Source of the DNA: an uncultured Butyricicoccus sp.
Lineage (GTDB): Bacteria > Bacillota > Clostridia > Oscillospirales > Butyricicoccaceae
Assembly (NCBI GenBank): GCA_900555465.1
Contig: USLE01000055.1
Span: 1-7,200, forward strand
Reading direction: 5' to 3'
Length of the DNA: 7,200 nt
A model generated the notes under the pieces. It made no database searches, had not been told where the DNA came from, and was given only the letters and a program-made list of their open reading frames with translations. This document shows positions 5,717 to 7,200 of the stretch, one piece after another. How positions within the stretch are numbered: the first letter of the stretch is position 1; each line of letters starts with the position of its first letter. The position numbers were made by a program, and so were the translations under genes.

Positions 5717-6691
5717 TTACTTCAGGCCGGCGGTGATGATCGCCATCTGGTAAACCTCGTCCGCGTTGCAGCCGCGGGACAGGTCGTTGATCGGCGCGTT
5801 CAGGCCCTGAAGGATCGGGCCGTACGCCTCGAAGCCGCCCAGACGCTGCGCGATCTTGTAGCCGATGTTGCCGGCGTTGATGTCCGGGAAGATGAAGGTG
5901 TTCGCCTGGCCGGCAACCGGGGAGCCCTTGCACTTGGTCGCCGCGACGACCGGGGAGAACGCCGCGTCAAACTGCAGCTCGCCGTCTACCGCGAGGTCCG
6001 GCGCAGCAGCCTTGGTCTTTTCGGTCGCGTTCTTCATCATATCGACCGTCTCGCCCTTGCCCGAGCCCTTGGTCGAGTAGGACAGCATCGCAACCTTGGG
6101 GTCAATGCCGAAGGCCTTGGCGGTCTTGGCGGTCTCGATCGCGATCTCAACCAGATCGTCCTCGCCCGGGGTGATGTTGATCGCGCAGTCGCCCATTGCG
6201 TACATCTCGTCGCCGCCGTCCTTCGCGTCGCGGCGCAGAATGAAGCAGGAGCTTACGATCTTGTTGCCCGGCTTGGTCTTGATGATCTGCAGCGCGGGAC
6301 GGACGGTGTCAGCAGTCGAGTAAGTAGCGCCGCCGAGCAGGGCGTCCGCCTTGCCCATCTTGACCAGCATGGTGCCGAAGTAGTTGCCCTTGGCCAGCGC
6401 CGCGCGGCACTGCTCCTCGGTCATCTTGCCCTTGCGCAGCTCAACCATCTTGGCGACCATCTCGTCCATCTCCGGATAGGTCGCGGGGTCGATGATCTCC
6501 ATGCCTTCGATGTCGAAGCCGCCGGCCTGCGCCGCCGCCTTGACCTCGTCCACATTGCCGACCAGGATGGAATCCAGCAGGCCGTCCTTCTTCAGGCGGG
6601 AAGCCGCCTCGAGGATACGGGGATCGGGGCCTTCGGTGAATACGATCTTGCGCTTGTCAGCCTTCAGCGTTGCAATCAAATTTTCAAACAT
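5717..6691 (-). CDS. pta: Phosphate acetyltransferase
   Basis: A 324-aa single-domain Pta of the short Firmicutes type, interconverting acetyl-CoA plus phosphate with acetyl phosphate plus CoA in the cytoplasm; it usually works with acetate kinase to make ATP and acetate. Motifs: FTEGPDPRILEAA (18-30), ALLGGATYSTADTVRPALQI (117-136), MLSYSTKGSG (202-211), DGELQFDAAF (236-245), FIFPDINAGNIGYKIAQRLG (266-285) and LQGLNAPINDLSRGC (294-308) with the active-site pair Ser305-Arg306. The acidic pair after it reads Asp-Glu (311-312), where relatives I recall have Glu-Asp or Asp-Asp. I chose ATG 6691 over ATG 6796 because GAGGAGAG sits 7 nt upstream, family members begin MFENL-like, and the upstream ATG would lie in the promoter. 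No ackA is in the window: it is monocistronic as far as visible, between its own promoter and terminator. Confidence 0.95.
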   Translation of the reverse strand: MFENLIATLKADKRKIVFTEGPDPRILEAASRLKKDGLLDSILVGNVDEVKAAAQAGGFDIEGMEIIDPATYPEMDEMVAKMVELRKGKMTEEQCRAALAKGNYFGTMLVKMGKADALLGGATYSTADTVRPALQIIKTKPGNKIVSSCFILRRDAKDGGDEMYAMGDCAINITPGEDDLVEIAIETAKTAKAFGIDPKVAMLSYSTKGSGKGETVDMMKNATEKTKAAAPDLAVDGELQFDAAFSPVVAATKCKGSPVAGQANTFIFPDINAGNIGYKIAQRLGGFEAYGPILQGLNAPINDLSRGCNADEVYQMAIITAGLK

Positions 6692-6767
6692 TGTTGCACT
6701 CTCCTCTAATTTTCTCTCGTCCGCCCGGCCGCATGCTGCATGGCAGAGGGCAAACCTTGTTATTCTC

Positions 6768-6796
6768 ATTATACACCCGTACATAAAACACGACAA
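6768..6796 (-). promoter_or_regulatory. Sigma-A-type promoter of pta
   Basis: Minus strand: -35 TTGTCG (6791-6796), 17-bp spacer, perfect -10 TATAAT (6768-6773). Transcription would begin near 6761, giving an untranslated leader of about 70 nt ending in GAGGAGAG. A short dyad, AACAC (6787-6791) and GTGTT (6797-6801) around GACAA, is centred on the -35 box and could be an operator. Confidence 0.8.
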
Positions 6797-6857
6797 GTGT
6801 TATTTTGGGCAGATTTTGGGTAAATTGTGCACGAATTCGGAAATTACTCGTGGGAGA

Positions 6858-6884
6858 TTGACAGCGCGTCAAACCGGGCACAAT
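6858..6884 (+). promoter_or_regulatory. Possible promoter for the small ORF, with a dyad over its -35
   Basis: A consensus -35 TTGACA (6858-6863) is followed after only 15 bp by CACAAT (6879-6884), a weak -10 at a short spacing; at 17 bp the hexamer is CAATAA, which is worse. The arms TTGAC (6858-6862) and GTCAA (6868-6872) form a dyad covering the -35, so the consensus hexamer could instead reflect an operator, or both. Confidence 0.4.
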
Positions 6885-6909
6885 AAAAGCGGAAAGGAAG
6901 TGCATTCAT

Positions 6910-7098
6910 ATGCAAGTGATCCGCTATTTAAACGGCAAGCGCCTGCACGGCGTCATGCCGCCGCTGCTGCTCGACCGGGAGGGCGTGGGCGCGCTGCTCG
7001 GCGCGGCGCGGTACCGCCAGCCTCTTCCATTGCCGGACACCGCCCCCTCTGCTATACTGGAGGCGGAGGGACGCGGTCTGGGGAAGGACCAGACATGA
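6910..7098 (+). CDS. Small ORF of 62 residues upstream of, and overlapping, the recombinase gene
   Basis: Starts at ATG 6910 with GGAAAGGAAG ending 9 nt upstream, and its TGA overlaps the recombinase ATG by 4 bp (ATGA), both signs of a translated gene. The product is soluble, without signal or membrane segment. It begins MQVIRYLNGKRLHGVMPPLL, a basic N-terminal half with an R-Y-x-N-G-K motif; the second half is Pro- and Gly-rich and looks unstructured. I do not recognise a named family. A role as an accessory or control protein for the recombinase is a guess from coupling alone. Against it: a good promoter for the recombinase lies within its 3' half, and composition there is unremarkable, so it might be partly or wholly a leader rather than a conserved protein. 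Confidence 0.55.
   Translation: MQVIRYLNGKRLHGVMPPLLLDREGVGALLGAARYRQPLPLPDTAPSAILEAEGRGLGKDQT
7030..7058 (+). promoter_or_regulatory. Extended -10 promoter inside the small ORF, for the recombinase
   Basis: -35 TTGCCG (7030-7035), 17-bp spacer, -10 TATACT (7053-7058) preceded by TGC (7050-7052), an extended -10. Start would be near 7065, leaving a leader of about 30 nt with GGGGAAGGA just before ATG 7095. The recombinase may thus be expressed independently of the small ORF. Confidence 0.6.
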
Positions 7099-7200
7099 AA
7101 CACACGGCATTATATCTGCGCGTATCGACCGAAGCGCAGGCGGACGAGGGCTACTCGCTTGCCGCGCAGGCGGAAAAGCTCGAGGCCTACTGCCGCATGA
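7095..7200 (+). CDS. Serine recombinase (resolvase/invertase family), N-terminus only
   Basis: Thirty-five codons are visible before the window ends. They read as the start of a serine recombinase catalytic domain: ALYLRVSTEAQ carries the family motif Y-x-R-V-S-T with the catalytic nucleophile at Ser11 and Arg9 beside it, followed by EGYSLAAQAEKLEAYC, the usual S-L-x-x-Q-x-x-x-L-x-x-Y-C helix. The EGYSL form is typical of large serine recombinases found in clostridial prophages, integrative elements and related chromosomal copies, rather than of short Tn3-type resolvases, but length and C-terminal domains are outside the window. It would cleave both strands through 5'-phosphoserine links to integrate, excise or invert DNA. 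Its ATG overlaps the small ORF stop; AAGGA (7084-7088) lies 6 nt upstream. It may mark the edge of a mobile element adjoining core pta. Confidence 0.88.
   Translation, partial: MKHTALYLRVSTEAQADEGYSLAAQAEKLEAYCRM

Noticed and set aside
5681..6709. 342-codon plus-strand open frame opposite pta
   Set aside because: Shadow of the pta codons: the product is an Arg/Leu/Asp/Val-biased string with no family features and runs through the pta terminator.
6751..6765. TTGTTA near the pta start site as a possible Rex (redox) half-site
   Set aside because: The second half (TTAACAA at the right spacing) is absent, so a Rex operator is not supported.
6684..6905. 73-codon minus-strand frame upstream of pta
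   Set aside because: It spans the pta promoter and leader; no ribosome site. Most likely chance in the AT-richer intergenic DNA.
7008..7017. GCGGTACCGC palindrome inside the small ORF as a recombination site
   Set aside because: Ten bases of palindrome in GC-rich DNA is weak evidence; no repeat partner is visible in the window.
1..7200. CRISPR arrays, tRNA or rRNA genes, insertion sequences
   Set aside because: No regularly spaced repeats, cloverleaf-like segments or transposase frames with terminal repeats were seen on either strand.

Overview
The window is GC-rich, gene-dense bacterial chromosome, almost all of it core-type genes with clean Shine-Dalgarno sites and sigma-A-like promoters. 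PyrE, the Lrp-aminotransferase pair, DUF2461, the small two-helix membrane protein, the AI-2E-type permease and the stand-alone Pta all look like Firmicutes proteins. The high GC content suggests a GC-rich member of Clostridia (Oscillospirales or Butyricicoccus/Agathobaculum-like). That placement is inference from protein style and was not tested by a search.

Layout, left to right. (1) Positions 1-642 (+) hold the 3' part of pyrE (orotate phosphoribosyltransferase), closed by a bidirectional hairpin terminator at 657-687. (2) On the minus strand, 2344 to 690 is a two-gene operon. It encodes an Lrp/AsnC regulator whose end overlaps the start of a PLP aminotransferase by 7 bp, and it is driven by a very good extended -10 promoter at 2380-2408. 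(3) A 218-bp divergent intergenic region (2345-2562) carries that promoter, an opposing promoter at 2506-2534, an 11-bp direct repeat and a small hairpin. (4) On the plus strand, 2563-5627 is a four-gene operon: a DUF2461 protein, a DnaQ-like 3'-5' exonuclease (4-bp ATGA overlap), a 101-aa two-helix membrane protein and an AI-2E/PerM-family permease. The stop codon of the last gene lies inside its own terminator palindrome. (5) Back-to-back terminators separate it from convergent pta (6691 to 5717, minus strand). (6) A second divergent intergenic region (6692-6909) leads to a 62-residue ORF and then the first 35 codons of a serine recombinase that runs off the right edge.

How the genes work together. 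The Lrp protein is probably a local sensor controlling itself and the aminotransferase, as in the alaR-alaT arrangement of Bacillus subtilis. Pta makes acetyl phosphate from acetyl-CoA; no ackA is visible. The four-gene plus-strand operon has no obvious single pathway, but the tight coupling of DUF2461 to a DEDDh exonuclease is suggestive. The right edge is where core chromosome may give way to accessory DNA.

I did not find a clear undescribed system. The points most worth a second look are the small ORF coupled to the recombinase (with an extended -10 promoter inside it), the direct repeats astride the Lrp promoter, the DUF2461-exonuclease coupling, the small membrane protein, and an inverted acidic pair in the Pta active-site loop.
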